Source: Sphingopyxis sp. LC363
Lineage (GTDB): Bacteria > Pseudomonadota > Alphaproteobacteria > Sphingomonadales > Sphingomonadaceae
Length of the DNA stretch: 64,000 nt
Assembly: GCF_000756385.1 (NCBI RefSeq)
Contig: NZ_JNFC01000067.1
Span: forward strand, 86,588 to 150,587
Direction: 5' to 3'
Position numbers and translations under genes: made by a program. Below are positions 32,914-42,116 of the stretch, in pieces (position 1 is the first letter of the stretch; every line of letters begins with the position of its first letter). The notes below the pieces were generated by a model. The model had not been told where the DNA came from and ran no database searches. It worked only from the letters and a program-made list of their open reading frames with translations.

Positions 32914-34119
32914 ATGACCCGAATGTTAGAAGGAATTCGGATTCTTGACCTCAGTCGGGTCCTTGCTGGACCTTGGGCAACGCAGCTCATGGCCGATTTG
33001 GGCGCCACAGTTATCAAGGTCGAACGCCCGCTCGAAGGGGACGACACGCGTCGTTGGGGGCCGCCTTGGCTTTATGCCGGCGGAGAGGCAACGTCTGCCT
33101 ATTATCTGTGCGCAAATCGGGGAAAGGAAGCGATTGCCGTCGATTTCACCGACGCCGAGGGACAGCAGATTATTCGAGATTTGGCGGCCGGTTGCGACGT
33201 TGTCGTTGAGAATTTCAAAGTCGGGACGCTCAAGCGCTACGGGCTCGACGCTGCGAGGCTGCGAGAGGCCAACCCGGCCCTGGTCTATTGTTCCGTGACG
33301 GGCTTTGGCCAAGACGGCCCCTATAGCGGCCGGCCCGGTTATGATTTTATCGCGCAGGGCATGGGCGGATTAATGAGCGTCACGGGTTCGCAGGAAAGTG
33401 GCCCGATGAAGACGGGCGTTGCCCTGTCTGACATCATGACGGGTCTCTACTCGGCGATCGCGATCCTGGCAGCTCTTGTCCGGCGGGGAAATACCGGCGA
33501 GGGCGCTCATCTCGACGTGTCGTTGCTCGATGTCACCGTTGCCACCCTTGCAAATCAAGCCTTTAACTTTTTCGCCACGGGGGAGAATCCGCCCCGTTAT
33601 GGCAACGCTCACCCCAACATCGTGCCATACCAGTCTTTCCCGACAGCCGACCGCGGGATCAATCTCGCAATCGGGAACGACTCTCAGTTTCGTCGGCTGT
33701 GCGACGCAATTGGGCGGAGTGACCTTGCTGACGACCCACGCTTTGGCACCAATGGTTCGCGGGCCGGAAACAAACAGGCGCTGGAAGATGAGTTGGCGCC
33801 GATCTTTGTAGGCGCGGGCGCAGCTTCATGGATAGAACGGCTCGACGCCGCCGATGTCCCGGCTGGTCCGATCAATGAAATTTCGGACGTCTTTAAGGAC
33901 GCTCATGTTCTGCACCGTGGAATGAAGATTTCGCTCAACCACAAGGAATTGGGTGATCTTCCAGGCATAGCCAGCCCCATCAAAGTCGATGGCGAGCGCG
34001 CGGTTGCCTCCACACCACCACCGCTCTTGGGCGAGAATACTGATTCCGTTCTGCGGAGAGAGCTCGGACTGGGCGACTTAGAAGTAGTGGGGCTAAAGAC
34101 AAGAGGAGTAATAGGGTGA
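32914..34119 (+). CDS. Class III CoA-transferase (CaiB/BaiF family)
   Basis: CoA-transferase of 401 residues. The N-terminal GIRILDLSRVLAGPWATQ and GATVIKVERP are family hallmarks, and the catalytic aspartate is D173 in ALSDIMTGLYS. It moves CoA between organic acids. GGAGGGG precedes the ATG. Alone in its operon, it might activate an aromatic or ring-fission acid, perhaps succinate or an alkyl side-chain acid (inference). No matching acyl-CoA dehydrogenase or ligase is present in this part of the window. Confidence 0.88.
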   Translation: MTRMLEGIRILDLSRVLAGPWATQLMADLGATVIKVERPLEGDDTRRWGPPWLYAGGEATSAYYLCANRGKEAIAVDFTDAEGQQIIRDLAAGCDVVVENFKVGTLKRYGLDAARLREANPALVYCSVTGFGQDGPYSGRPGYDFIAQGMGGLMSVTGSQESGPMKTGVALSDIMTGLYSAIAILAALVRRGNTGEGAHLDVSLLDVTVATLANQAFNFFATGENPPRYGNAHPNIVPYQSFPTADRGINLAIGNDSQFRRLCDAIGRSDLADDPRFGTNGSRAGNKQALEDELAPIFVGAGAASWIERLDAADVPAGPINEISDVFKDAHVLHRGMKISLNHKELGDLPGIASPIKVDGERAVASTPPPLLGENTDSVLRRELGLGDLEVVGLKTRGVIG

Positions 34120-34193
34120 TCCTCATCGACCGCACCGAGCGACGATGGAGCCTCCGATCATGCCCTTCCTCACCATGCTCTCATGAATATTAG

Positions 34194-34847
34194 TTAGGCG
34201 GCGGCGCGATGTTTTCGCAGGCCCGCCAACGCCGACGAGGCGACCGCGCCGATGTGTGATTCTGCCAGCCCGCGCGCGCGGGCAGGAGATTTGGAAGCGA
34301 TCGCCTCAATGATTTCATCATGTTCACGTGCGGTATCGGCCATGAAATGATTGAAACCACCGGCTTGGTTGATGAAGAAATCAGACATGTCAAAATTGCT
34401 GTTCTGCCGCGCGTCGAGAAAGGGCGACTGAGCCATATCGTGGATGAGCTGATGGAAGGCACGGTTGAGTTCGCAATAAATTACCGCGCTGCGCGGCTCG
34501 TCAAAGTCGATCGTGAGAATACGTGCTTGCAGCGCGCGCAAATCGCGCGTTTGCGAATCGGTCCGACGCGCTGCCGCCAGTTCCGTCAGCAGTCCCTCGA
34601 GCCTTTCAAACATGATATAGAAATCTGCGATCTGGTCATAGCTTGGATTTATCACCTCGCAACCGACCTGCGGAATTATGCGAACAAATCCTTCCGAACT
34701 CAAACGGTTGAGCGCGGCCATGATCGGCTGGCGGCTCGCTCCGGTATCGCTCACAAGATCCTTGACCGACAGCCGCTGGCCAAAATTATATTGCGCGCCA
34801 ACCATTCGGCTAACGAGAAGATCGTAAATTTCATCCTTCTTGTTCAC
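34194..34847 (-). CDS. GntR-family (FadR-type) transcriptional regulator
   Basis: Regulator of 217 residues. It has an N-terminal winged helix (KKDEIYDLLVSRMV, LVSDTGASRQPIMAALNRLSSEG) and an all-helical FCD-type C-terminal domain with histidines that may bind a metal (FHQLIHD, AREHDEI, AESHIG). I start it at the GTG at 34847, nine bases after GGAG, because longer in-frame versions add unstructured sequence before the DNA-binding domain. It may control the CoA-transferase next to it or the palindromes in the 16.7-kb gap. Confidence 0.87.
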   Translation of the reverse strand: MNKKDEIYDLLVSRMVGAQYNFGQRLSVKDLVSDTGASRQPIMAALNRLSSEGFVRIIPQVGCEVINPSYDQIADFYIMFERLEGLLTELAAARRTDSQTRDLRALQARILTIDFDEPRSAVIYCELNRAFHQLIHDMAQSPFLDARQNSNFDMSDFFINQAGGFNHFMADTAREHDEIIEAIASKSPARARGLAESHIGAVASSALAGLRKHRAAA

Positions 34848-35038
34848 TCGAATTGTCTCCAACTTTGGCGCTGCTACGCACGCCGCGAATATCCCCCTTG
34901 ATTCAGCAAGAACGCAAGAGTCAGTCGTTGGCGAACGGATCCGGCTGCAAGAGCTGTTCGCAACGGAAATCGACAGATTCACTCTGCATATTTTGTTCGG
35001 CGCAATCGATCGTGGACAGCAAGTCTTTTTATAAGCGC

Positions 35039-36265
35039 TTACCATGCGCGATCACGCGCCATATTCGCCAAACGAATGATCGCCGCCAGATGATCGTTCC
35101 AACTCTTCATTGCTTCGCGCTTCTCGTCCTTCCAGTCGTGGCGCTGGTAGATACCGGCGACGCCCGCGCGGGAACCTCCGACGTGATTGAGCACAGCTTC
35201 GGTCACTTCAAATCGAACGCCTAGCCGTTGAAACCCGGTTGCAAGAGTTCGTCTCAAGTCATGCAGTCGCCAGTCCGGTAACGGTTCGCGGCCGTCTTGC
35301 GACATAAGCAGGTCGAGCTTGATCTTGCCTTTGCTATATCCGGTGAACCTTCCGCCCCTGGAGGTCGTGAACATCCTGCCGCTACGCGGCCAGATAGCCG
35401 ACCCGGCAACCTCGTCGAGGATCGCAACTGCAAGTTCGTTGAGCGGAATTCGGTTGGGCTCGCCATTCTTTGCCCGTTCGCCGGGCAGGGTCCATAGGAG
35501 ATCTTTACGGTTGAGTTCCTCCCAACGCAGCGACGAAACCTCCTCTCGTCGCTGACCGGTGACGATCAGAAGGCGGATGATGGGTCCGAAACAGGAATGC
35601 GTGTTTGGCGCCGCCATCCAGATGCGGCCAAGCTCCTCGTCTGAAAGCCAGCGATCGCGAGGTTTGACCGGGGGCGGGGTTTCCATGCCTTCCATCGGAC
35701 TCCGATCGATATCTCCCCGGCTGACGGCCCAGCGCAAAAGGCGGCGCAAAACAGCGAAGACGTTACGGATATTTGCGATCTGCGCGCGCGGCATGCGGTC
35801 GAAGACGGCAACGATGTCGATTCGCGTAAGATTGGGAAGGGGCTTTGATCCCAAGACCGGCTTTACATGCAGCTCGAGGCTGCGCTTGACGAGGCGCCTC
35901 CAGCCTTCTCCAACGCAGGCCTCAGCGAAGCGATCAGAGTAATTATCGAAGGCTAGATCGACCGACTCTCGCCGTCGTTGCCGCTCTGCTTCGCCTGGAT
36001 CGATTCCCTGGGCGATCAGAATAGCCAGTCGCTCCGCTTCGGCTCTGGCGGTGGCTGGCGTCCATGGCGAGCCATGGCTGCCTATCGTGTAGCGACGCGT
36101 CTTAGATTCGCGACCGCCCATTCGGAATTGCAACACGTAAGACACGGCGCCAGCTTTGGTTCGCTTTGCGCCAAAACCCTTTATGCTATCATCCCAAAGA
36201 ATGTCATGTTGCCCGCTCGAAATGAGAGCATCGACCGACCGTTTTGTGATCTTTCCGCTTGCCAT
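35039..36265 (-). CDS. Tyrosine recombinase (phage/island integrase with Arm-binding domain)
   Basis: Integrase of 408 residues. The N-terminus (ITKRSVDALISSGQHDILWDD) is the DUF4102 Arm-binding domain. The catalytic set is R239 (TGQRREEV), H335-x2-R338 (LHDLRR), H361 and nucleophile Y373 (GIYQRHDW). GGGAGACC lies before the ATG at 36265. It is the last gene before the conserved trmB-metK-lnt block, which marks the right end of an integrated element; the element would extend leftward beyond the window. No excisionase is seen next to it. Confidence 0.92.
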   Translation of the reverse strand: MASGKITKRSVDALISSGQHDILWDDSIKGFGAKRTKAGAVSYVLQFRMGGRESKTRRYTIGSHGSPWTPATARAEAERLAILIAQGIDPGEAERQRRRESVDLAFDNYSDRFAEACVGEGWRRLVKRSLELHVKPVLGSKPLPNLTRIDIVAVFDRMPRAQIANIRNVFAVLRRLLRWAVSRGDIDRSPMEGMETPPPVKPRDRWLSDEELGRIWMAAPNTHSCFGPIIRLLIVTGQRREEVSSLRWEELNRKDLLWTLPGERAKNGEPNRIPLNELAVAILDEVAGSAIWPRSGRMFTTSRGGRFTGYSKGKIKLDLLMSQDGREPLPDWRLHDLRRTLATGFQRLGVRFEVTEAVLNHVGGSRAGVAGIYQRHDWKDEKREAMKSWNDHLAAIIRLANMARDRAW

Positions 36266-36349
36266 AAATTGGTCTCCCAATACGGCGTTTCCAGCAATCA
36301 CCCGGCAATCACCGTGGCGGAAATTGCCGCGTAATTGGGGAAAAGATAG

Positions 36350-36402
36350 CATAGGGAGTGGCTATAAAAAACTAGCCTTTTCAACCCTATAGCACTCCTA
36401 TA
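36350..36402. other. Inverted repeat between integrase and trmB (att-site or terminator candidate)
   Basis: CATAGGGAGTGGCTATA at 36350-36366 and TATAGCACTCCTATA at 36388-36402 are inverted copies that pair over about 14 bases with two one-base bulges. The right copy covers the trmB stop codon. A smaller hairpin GGCTA/TAGCC with TTTT lies between. It could be the crossover region of the adjacent integrase, a hairpin terminator for trmB, or both. No second copy was noticed elsewhere in the window. Confidence 0.45.
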
Positions 36403-37111
36403 TACGCCTCCAGCGAAAATACCAGACCTCATGCCCCTGCGCGCGCGCCTTGGCTTCGTAGCGCGTTTCGGGCCAGCCGCCGGGGCGCTGCTGGAAATCG
36501 CGCGCGCCCTGCGCCAGCCATTCATACTGGTGGCGGTGGCGGCGCATCACCATCAACGCGTGCTGCAGATAGATCGGATGGTCGGTGCCGAAGCGGAACT
36601 CGCCGCCGGGCTTGAGCTTCGCCGCGATCAGGTCGAGCGGGCCGTCGTTCATCATCCGCCGCTTCGCGTGGCGCGCCTTGGGCCAGGGGTCGGGGTGGAG
36701 CAGATAGGCGAAGGACAACGCGCCGTCGGGGATCCGCCGCAGCACTTCGAGCGCATCGCCATGATGGATGCGGACGTTGCCGAGCGGCAGCCTTGCGCCA
36801 TGATCGCCCGCGACATGGACCAGCGCCTGCGCCACGCCGTTGATGAAGGGCTCGGCGCCGATGAAGCCATGATCGGGCAGCATGTCGGCGCGCCCCGCCA
36901 TATGCTCGCCGCCGCCAAAACCAATTTCAAAATGCAACGGACATGCCTGCCCGAACAGACGCTCCGCGGAAACTTCGCCAACTTCGGGCACCGCGATCTG
37001 CGGCAACAGCGTATCGACCAGATCCTGCTGCCCCGCGCGCAGCGGCTTGCCCTTCGAACGGCCGTAAAGGCGGTTGAGGGTCGTCGGATCGCCGGGTTTG
37101 TGCGCAGTCAT
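36398..37111 (-). CDS. trmB: tRNA (guanine-N7)-methyltransferase
   Basis: SAM-dependent methyltransferase of 237 residues acting on G46 of tRNA. The SAM motif is EIGFGGGEH, with HGDALEVL and the family motif LLHPDPWPKARHAKRR. The ATG at 37111 is chosen over longer frames. It is the first core gene to the right of the integrase, and its last codon lies in the inverted repeat described separately. It is transcribed with metK upstream (54-base gap). Confidence 0.95.
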   Translation of the reverse strand: MTAHKPGDPTTLNRLYGRSKGKPLRAGQQDLVDTLLPQIAVPEVGEVSAERLFGQACPLHFEIGFGGGEHMAGRADMLPDHGFIGAEPFINGVAQALVHVAGDHGARLPLGNVRIHHGDALEVLRRIPDGALSFAYLLHPDPWPKARHAKRRMMNDGPLDLIAAKLKPGGEFRFGTDHPIYLQHALMVMRRHRHQYEWLAQGARDFQQRPGGWPETRYEAKARAQGHEVWYFRWRRI

Positions 37112-37165
37112 GCCGCGCCCGTTAGCGCGGCGAGGCGGGGGCGGCAAGCGCCCCCGCTACCCGCG

Positions 37166-38386
37166 TCAGGCGGCGAGCGCCGCCTTGAGCTTGTCGACGA
37201 GGTCGGTGCGCTCCCACGGGAAGGCGTCGCCCTCGGCGGTGCGGCCGAAGTGGCCATAGGCCGCGGTCTGCCGATAGATCGGCTTGTTGAGCCCCAAATG
37301 TGTGCGGATGCCCTTGGGCGTCAGGCGCACGAGCTGTGGAAGAACAGCTTCGATGCGGCCTTCCTCGACCGTGCCGGTGCCGTGCAGGTCGACATAGATC
37401 GACAGCGGCTCGGCGACGCCGATCGCATAGGAAAGCTGGATCGTGCAGCGGCGCGCGAGGCCCGCGGCGACGATATTCTTCGCCAGATAGCGCGTGATAT
37501 AGGCGGCCGAACGGTCGACCTTCGTCGGGTCCTTGCCGCTGAACGCGCCGCCGCCGTGCGGGCTGGCGCCGCCATAGGTGTCGACGATGATCTTGCGCCC
37601 GGTCAGCCCCGCGTCGCCGTCGGGCCCGCCGATCTCGAAGCGGCCGGTCGGGTTGATGTGATAGACGGTGTTCGCGGTGAGCAGCTCGGCGGGCATCACG
37701 TCGGCGATCACGCCGAGCACATATTTGCGAAGCTCGCTATATTTCGCCTCGTCGCCTTCGCCGTTGTGGAAATAATAGCCCGGCGCGTGCTGCGTCGATA
37801 CGACGATCGCCGTCGCCTCGACCGGGCGCTCGTTGGCGTAGCGCAGCGTGACCTGGCTCTTGGTGTCGGGTTCGAGGAAGGGCGCGGTGCCCGCCTTGCG
37901 ATCGGCGGCCATGCGCTCGAGGATCTTGTGGCTGTAATCGAGCGTCGCGGGCATCAGGTCGGGGGTTTCGTCCGACGCATAGCCGAACATGATCCCTTGG
38001 TCGCCCGCGCCCTCGTCCTTGTCGCCGCTTTCGTCGACGCCCTGCGCGATATGTGCCGACTGGCCATGGAGATTATTCTCGAAGCGGAAGCTCTGCCAGT
38101 GGAAGCCCGACTGCTCATAGCCGATCTCGCGTACCGTGTTGCGCACGGTCGCCTCGATCTCGTCGAGCGCGCCCGGTGCCCATGCGTCATCCTCGAACAC
38201 GCCCTTGCAGCGGATCTCGCCCGCGAGCACGACGAGCTGCGTCGTCGTCAGCGTTTCGCACGCCACGCGCGCCTCGGGATCCTTCGACAGGAACAGGTCG
38301 ACGATCGAATCCGAAATCTGGTCGGCGACCTTGTCGGGATGGCCCTCCGAAACGCTTTCGGAGGTGAAAAGGAAGCTGTTGCGCAT
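37166..38386 (-). CDS. metK: S-adenosylmethionine synthetase
   Basis: Enzyme of 406 residues that makes SAM from methionine and ATP. It starts [19 protein letters not shown], with the ATP-binding GHPDK, and has [12 protein letters not shown] and the P-loop-like [16 protein letters not shown]. It ends near the usual length (about 385-405). It lies 52 bases after lnt on the same strand. I looked for a SAM-type riboswitch in that short leader and saw none that I could support. Confidence 0.97.
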   Translation of the reverse strand: MRNSFLFTSESVSEGHPDKVADQISDSIVDLFLSKDPEARVACETLTTTQLVVLAGEIRCKGVFEDDAWAPGALDEIEATVRNTVREIGYEQSGFHWQSFRFENNLHGQSAHIAQGVDESGDKDEGAGDQGIMFGYASDETPDLMPATLDYSHKILERMAADRKAGTAPFLEPDTKSQVTLRYANERPVEATAIVVSTQHAPGYYFHNGEGDEAKYSELRKYVLGVIADVMPAELLTANTVYHINPTGRFEIGGPDGDAGLTGRKIIVDTYGGASPHGGGAFSGKDPTKVDRSAAYITRYLAKNIVAAGLARRCTIQLSYAIGVAEPLSIYVDLHGTGTVEEGRIEAVLPQLVRLTPKGIRTHLGLNKPIYRQTAAYGHFGRTAEGDAFPWERTDLVDKLKAALAA

Positions 38387-38438
38387 GGGAAAGCCTTCTC
38401 GAAATCGAATATAAAGGATGCTTTATGTCCGCGCGCTG

Positions 38439-40064
38439 TTAGCGTCCCGAGCGCCGGAACGCAATGGCCAGCGCGAGCAACAGCAGCGCGAAACCGACCG
38501 GCAGAGCGTTGCCGAAGCGCGCAAAGAGCGTCAGCGGGCGCGCGGGCGGCACCGTCGTATCGATACGCCCCGCCTTGTGCATCGGCAGCGATTCGACAAT
38601 GCGGCCATCGGCGTCGATCACCGCGCTGATCCCGGTGGGTGTCGCGCGGATCACCGGCAGGCCTTCCTCGACCGCGCGCAGCCGCGCCTGTGCGAGATGC
38701 TGCGGCGGGCCCCAGCTGCCGAACCAGGCGTCGTTCGACGGATTGAAGATGAAGTCGGGGCGATGGTCGCGGTCGACGACCTGGCCCGAAAAGATGATCT
38801 CGTAGCAGATCTGCAGCCCCGCGCGGCCGAAGGCGCCGAGATCGAGCGTGCGCGGGCCGGGCCCCGGCCAGAAATCGATGTCGCCGGGCGCAAGCCGCGA
38901 CAGGCCGATCGCCGACAGGATCGGGCGCATCGGCAGATATTCGCCATAGGGCACCAGATGCGCCTTGTCGTAACGCGGGCCCAGCGTGCCGTCGGCGTGC
39001 AACGTCATCACCGCATTGCGCGCGCCGACGACATCGCCCGCCTTGTCGAGTTCGAGCTTGAGCGCGCCGAGCAGCATGATGTCGTTCGGGTTCATCAACC
39101 GAACGATCCGCGCGCGCGCTTCGGCAGGCGAACGGTCGTAATAGACCGACGGATAGCCGCGTTCGAGATAGTCGGGGACGGCCGCTTCGGGCCACAGGAT
39201 CAGCCGCGGTCTGTCGTCCTTCTGCGTCGTCAGCCGCGCGAGCTTGGCGAAATTGGCGTCGGCCTTGCTGCCTTCCCACTTGTCCTCCTGTCCGACATTG
39301 GGCTGGACGACGGTGATGGGTATCCGGGCGATGCCCTTGGATCGGACGGCGGCGTCGGCGCTGCTGCCCATTTGCGAAACGAAGGCTGCGCCCCAGAAAA
39401 GCAGCAGGCTGCCGAATAGCGCGGTGGCGGCGACGCGGCGGCGAAACCACGCCAGTATCAGGACCCCCGCGAGCAGGAAGACGATCCCGCTCATGCCATA
39501 GGTCCCGATCCAGCGCGCGGGCATGGCAGCGTGCGGGACGGTGATCACCCCCATCGGATTCCACGCGAAGCCGGTAAAAATCCAGCTGCGCAGCCACTCG
39601 GTGAGAATCCAGAGCCCGCCGAACGCCAGCAGATAGGACGGTGCGGCAAAATGCGTATCGCCCCTCGGCTTCGCCAGCCACGCGCCCCAGGCTGTCAGTG
39701 CCGGATAGACCGCCAGATAAAGCGACAGCAGCACGACTGCGAACCAGCCCAGCCACGCGGGCATCGCCGCCTGATAGGTGAAAGCGGTCGCGATCCAGTT
39801 CAGCCCGGCGACGAAATGACCGACGCCGAACGCCCAGCCGATGCCGAGCGCGCGCGAACCTTTGGAGCTGCGCGCGACCAGCGCCATCCAGCCCGCGATC
39901 GCGAGCAGAGAGAGCGGCCAGAGGTGGAGCGGCGCAAATCCCGTCGCCGAAACGGCACCCAGCAACAGGGCGAGGAGCTTTGGCCGGCGGTCGGCGAAAG
40001 CGGCGATGCGGAGGGAAAGCGCGGTCACGCGCGTTGCTTTAGCCGTGCGGCGCGGCTGCGACAA
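38439..40064 (-). CDS. lnt: Apolipoprotein N-acyltransferase
   Basis: Inner-membrane enzyme of about 541 residues that adds the third acyl chain to lipoproteins. Several hydrophobic helices fill the first 220 residues. The periplasmic nitrilase-like domain follows, with WPEAAVPD (catalytic Glu), YDKAHLVPYGEY (Lys) and QICYEIIF (catalytic Cys). The start is unsure: the frame begins at a TTG at 40064, and a GTG at 40028 is the alternative; neither has a convincing Shine-Dalgarno. First gene of a probable lnt-metK-trmB operon. Confidence 0.93.
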   Translation of the reverse strand: MSQPRRTAKATRVTALSLRIAAFADRRPKLLALLLGAVSATGFAPLHLWPLSLLAIAGWMALVARSSKGSRALGIGWAFGVGHFVAGLNWIATAFTYQAAMPAWLGWFAVVLLSLYLAVYPALTAWGAWLAKPRGDTHFAAPSYLLAFGGLWILTEWLRSWIFTGFAWNPMGVITVPHAAMPARWIGTYGMSGIVFLLAGVLILAWFRRRVAATALFGSLLLFWGAAFVSQMGSSADAAVRSKGIARIPITVVQPNVGQEDKWEGSKADANFAKLARLTTQKDDRPRLILWPEAAVPDYLERGYPSVYYDRSPAEARARIVRLMNPNDIMLLGALKLELDKAGDVVGARNAVMTLHADGTLGPRYDKAHLVPYGEYLPMRPILSAIGLSRLAPGDIDFWPGPGPRTLDLGAFGRAGLQICYEIIFSGQVVDRDHRPDFIFNPSNDAWFGSWGPPQHLAQARLRAVEEGLPVIRATPTGISAVIDADGRIVESLPMHKAGRIDTTVPPARPLTLFARFGNALPVGFALLLLALAIAFRRSGR

Positions 40065-40076
40065 TGACGATAGCGG

Positions 40077-40595
40077 CTAGCCCAGCCCGGCCGCCTCGAT
40101 CGCCGCCAGCGCACTCTCGACCCGCGCATCGCCTTCGCCCTCGACCCACGCCCATCGAAGCCGGCGCCGGTCGAGTTCGCCGATCGCGACCTCCATGAAT
40201 TGCGCGCGCGCCAGGACGCTGCCGAACAGGCGCGTGCCATCCTCTTGCCAGGGCAGGTCCATCGCGGGGACGAGATAGAGATCGGCGACCGCGTCCCACA
40301 GGTCGATTTCGGGCAGGCGGCGGCCGAGCAGCATGATCGCCCACGCTTGCGTCATCAGCGGATCGGTGTCCGATATCAGCCATTCGGGCTTTTGCGCGAG
40401 CGCGGCCTCGGTTGCCGCGCGATGCCCGTCGAAGATCGCGAGCAGGTCGACCTCGTCGAGGTCGATGCCGTTGGCTTCGGCGTAGGTGCGGCCATATTCG
40501 GGGACGACCAGGCCGCCGAGCCGCAAGGCGAGACGCGGGGCGAGAGTCGATTTGCCGGTGCTTTCGGCGCCGTGGAGGCAGATATGGCGCGTCAC
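40077..40595 (-). CDS. NadR-like P-loop kinase
   Basis: Small ATPase of 172 residues with the Walker A motif GAESTGKST near residue 9 and VVPEYGRTYAE, both features of the ribosylnicotinamide kinase domain of NadR. DTDPLMTQ resembles the Walker B region. It lies four bases after pnuC on the same strand, so transport of nicotinamide riboside would be coupled to its phosphorylation for NAD salvage. No adenylyltransferase or DNA-binding domain is present. Confidence 0.85.
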   Translation of the reverse strand: MTRHICLHGAESTGKSTLAPRLALRLGGLVVPEYGRTYAEANGIDLDEVDLLAIFDGHRAATEAALAQKPEWLISDTDPLMTQAWAIMLLGRRLPEIDLWDAVADLYLVPAMDLPWQEDGTRLFGSVLARAQFMEVAIGELDRRRLRWAWVEGEGDARVESALAAIEAAGLG

Positions 40596-40599
40596 AGCG

Positions 40600-41160
40600 C
40601 TACCCGGCCCGTCGCGCGGCGCGGCGCCACTGGATCAGCCCGTCGATCGACAGACCGAGCAGCACGACATAAACCGCGCTCGTCGCGTAGAGACCGCGCG
40701 AGGCGAAGAGCGGAATGGCGATCAGATCGACGAGGATCCAGAGGAACCAGCTTTCGACGCGGCGCCGCGCGAGCAGCCATTGCGCGGTGATGCTGAGCAT
40801 TGCGATCGCGCCGTCGATCCATGGCGCGACGGCGTCGGTATATCGGTCCATCGCAAAGCTCCAACCGGCCCAGGCGGCGATCGTCGCCAGCGCCCAGCCC
40901 CGGCGGGCGCGGCCGGTCATCCAGCGTACTGGCACGCCGCTCTCGTCGCGCGCACGCGTCCACGCCGCCCAGCCGTAAAGGTTGAGCGCGAAGAAAAAGC
41001 CTTGGAGCACCATGTCGCTGTACAGCTTCGCTTCGAAGAAGACGAAGGCGTAGAGCGTCACCGCGACGAGCGCGAAGGGATAGTTCCATACGCTCCGCAG
41101 CGCGACGAGCGCGACGTTGACGAGGACCAGCGCCGCCGCGAGCCCCTCGATCGGGCTCAT
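40600..41160 (-). CDS. pnuC: PnuC-type nicotinamide riboside transporter
   Basis: Membrane protein of 186 residues with about seven hydrophobic segments. It has the PnuC-type motifs NLYGWAAWTR and ESWFLWILVDLIAIPLF. It lets nicotinamide riboside enter, with trapping by the adjacent kinase. The ATG at 41160 overlaps the crtB stop by four bases (ATGA), so NAD-salvage genes are joined to the carotenoid operon. Confidence 0.88.
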   Translation of the reverse strand: MSPIEGLAAALVLVNVALVALRSVWNYPFALVAVTLYAFVFFEAKLYSDMVLQGFFFALNLYGWAAWTRARDESGVPVRWMTGRARRGWALATIAAWAGWSFAMDRYTDAVAPWIDGAIAMLSITAQWLLARRRVESWFLWILVDLIAIPLFASRGLYATSAVYVVLLGLSIDGLIQWRRAARRAG

Positions 41161-42116
41161 GCCGACGGTTCGCGGCGCGGACGCATCCACAGCCCTTCGC
41201 GGCTGATCCGCCGCTGCGGCGGCCGGCGCAGCACCGACCAGCCGGCGCGCGCGATCCAGCCGAGCTTGGCGAGCAGGCTCGATGCCGCGCGATGATCCCA
41301 CGCATGGTCGCCGCGGCGCCGTACCTCGCGCGCGATGTCGCCATAGATTCCCGCGGCCGCGAGCACCGCCCAGCGACTGCGCGGGGGCAGCTTGCGTGCG
41401 CCCCAGCGCCCCGACGCCTCATATTCCCCGGCCATCTCGGCGAGCCATTTGGCCATCACCGACAGGCGTGGGCGAAAGGCCGGGTGCATGTGCTGCCCCG
41501 GCGGGATGTCGAGTTCGACCATCCATTCGACGGGCAGATAACAGCGGTCGGCGGCGGCATCCTCGGCGACGTCGCGCGCGATATTGGCGAGCTGGAAAGC
41601 GATGCCGAGGTCGGAGGCGCGATCGAGCGTCGTTTCGTCTTGCGCGTCGATCCCCATGACCAGCGCCATCGCGACCCCCACCGCGCCCGCGACATGATAG
41701 GCGTAGCGCAGCAGGTCGTCCTCGCTGCGCGGGCGCCAGTCCTTTGCGTCGAGCTCGAACCCCGCGATGATGTCCTCGATCACCGCGCGCGGGATGGCGA
41801 CCTCGGTGAGCAGGAAGCCGAGCGCGTCGAAGGCGGCCTCGCCGGTCGGCTCGCCGGCAAAGGCCTTGTCGGTCTGCGCGCGGATATGCGCGACGGCGGC
41901 GGCGGGGTCGTGGTCCGGCTTCATCGTGCCGCCATGATCCTGTCCGTCGGTCAGATCGTCGGCGGCGCGGCACCAGGCATAGAGCAGCCACACGCGCTCG
42001 CGCGTGATCCGGTCGAACAGCTGGCTCGCCAGGGCAAAGCTTTTCGATCCGCGCGCGATGCTGTCGTGCGCGAAACCGTGGAGGGCGTGTGCGTCATAGA
42101 CCCCCTCCTCGGTCAT
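41157..42116 (-). CDS. crtB: Phytoene synthase
   Basis: Squalene/phytoene synthase family protein of 319 residues that condenses two geranylgeranyl-PP molecules. Both Asp-rich motifs are present: DDLTD at 53-57 and the NIARDVAED segment. WCRAADD and RCYLPVEW fit CrtB. It overlaps the LOG-family gene upstream by one base (TGATG) and pnuC downstream by four. Confidence 0.93.
   Translation of the reverse strand: MTEEGVYDAHALHGFAHDSIARGSKSFALASQLFDRITRERVWLLYAWCRAADDLTDGQDHGGTMKPDHDPAAAVAHIRAQTDKAFAGEPTGEAAFDALGFLLTEVAIPRAVIEDIIAGFELDAKDWRPRSEDDLLRYAYHVAGAVGVAMALVMGIDAQDETTLDRASDLGIAFQLANIARDVAEDAAADRCYLPVEWMVELDIPPGQHMHPAFRPRLSVMAKWLAEMAGEYEASGRWGARKLPPRSRWAVLAAAGIYGDIAREVRRRGDHAWDHRAASSLLAKLGWIARAGWSVLRRPPQRRISREGLWMRPRREPSA

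Noticed and set aside
38387..38438. SAM-responsive riboswitch before metK
   Set aside because: Only 52 bases are available and I could not fold them into any SAM riboswitch class that I know.
36431..38629. A 732-codon open frame on the plus strand
   Set aside because: It lies antisense to trmB and metK, both with full family motifs; long antisense frames are common in GC-rich DNA.
41157..42116. Squalene synthase instead of phytoene synthase
   Set aside because: Position beside crtI and crtY and the absence of hpn genes favour phytoene synthase.
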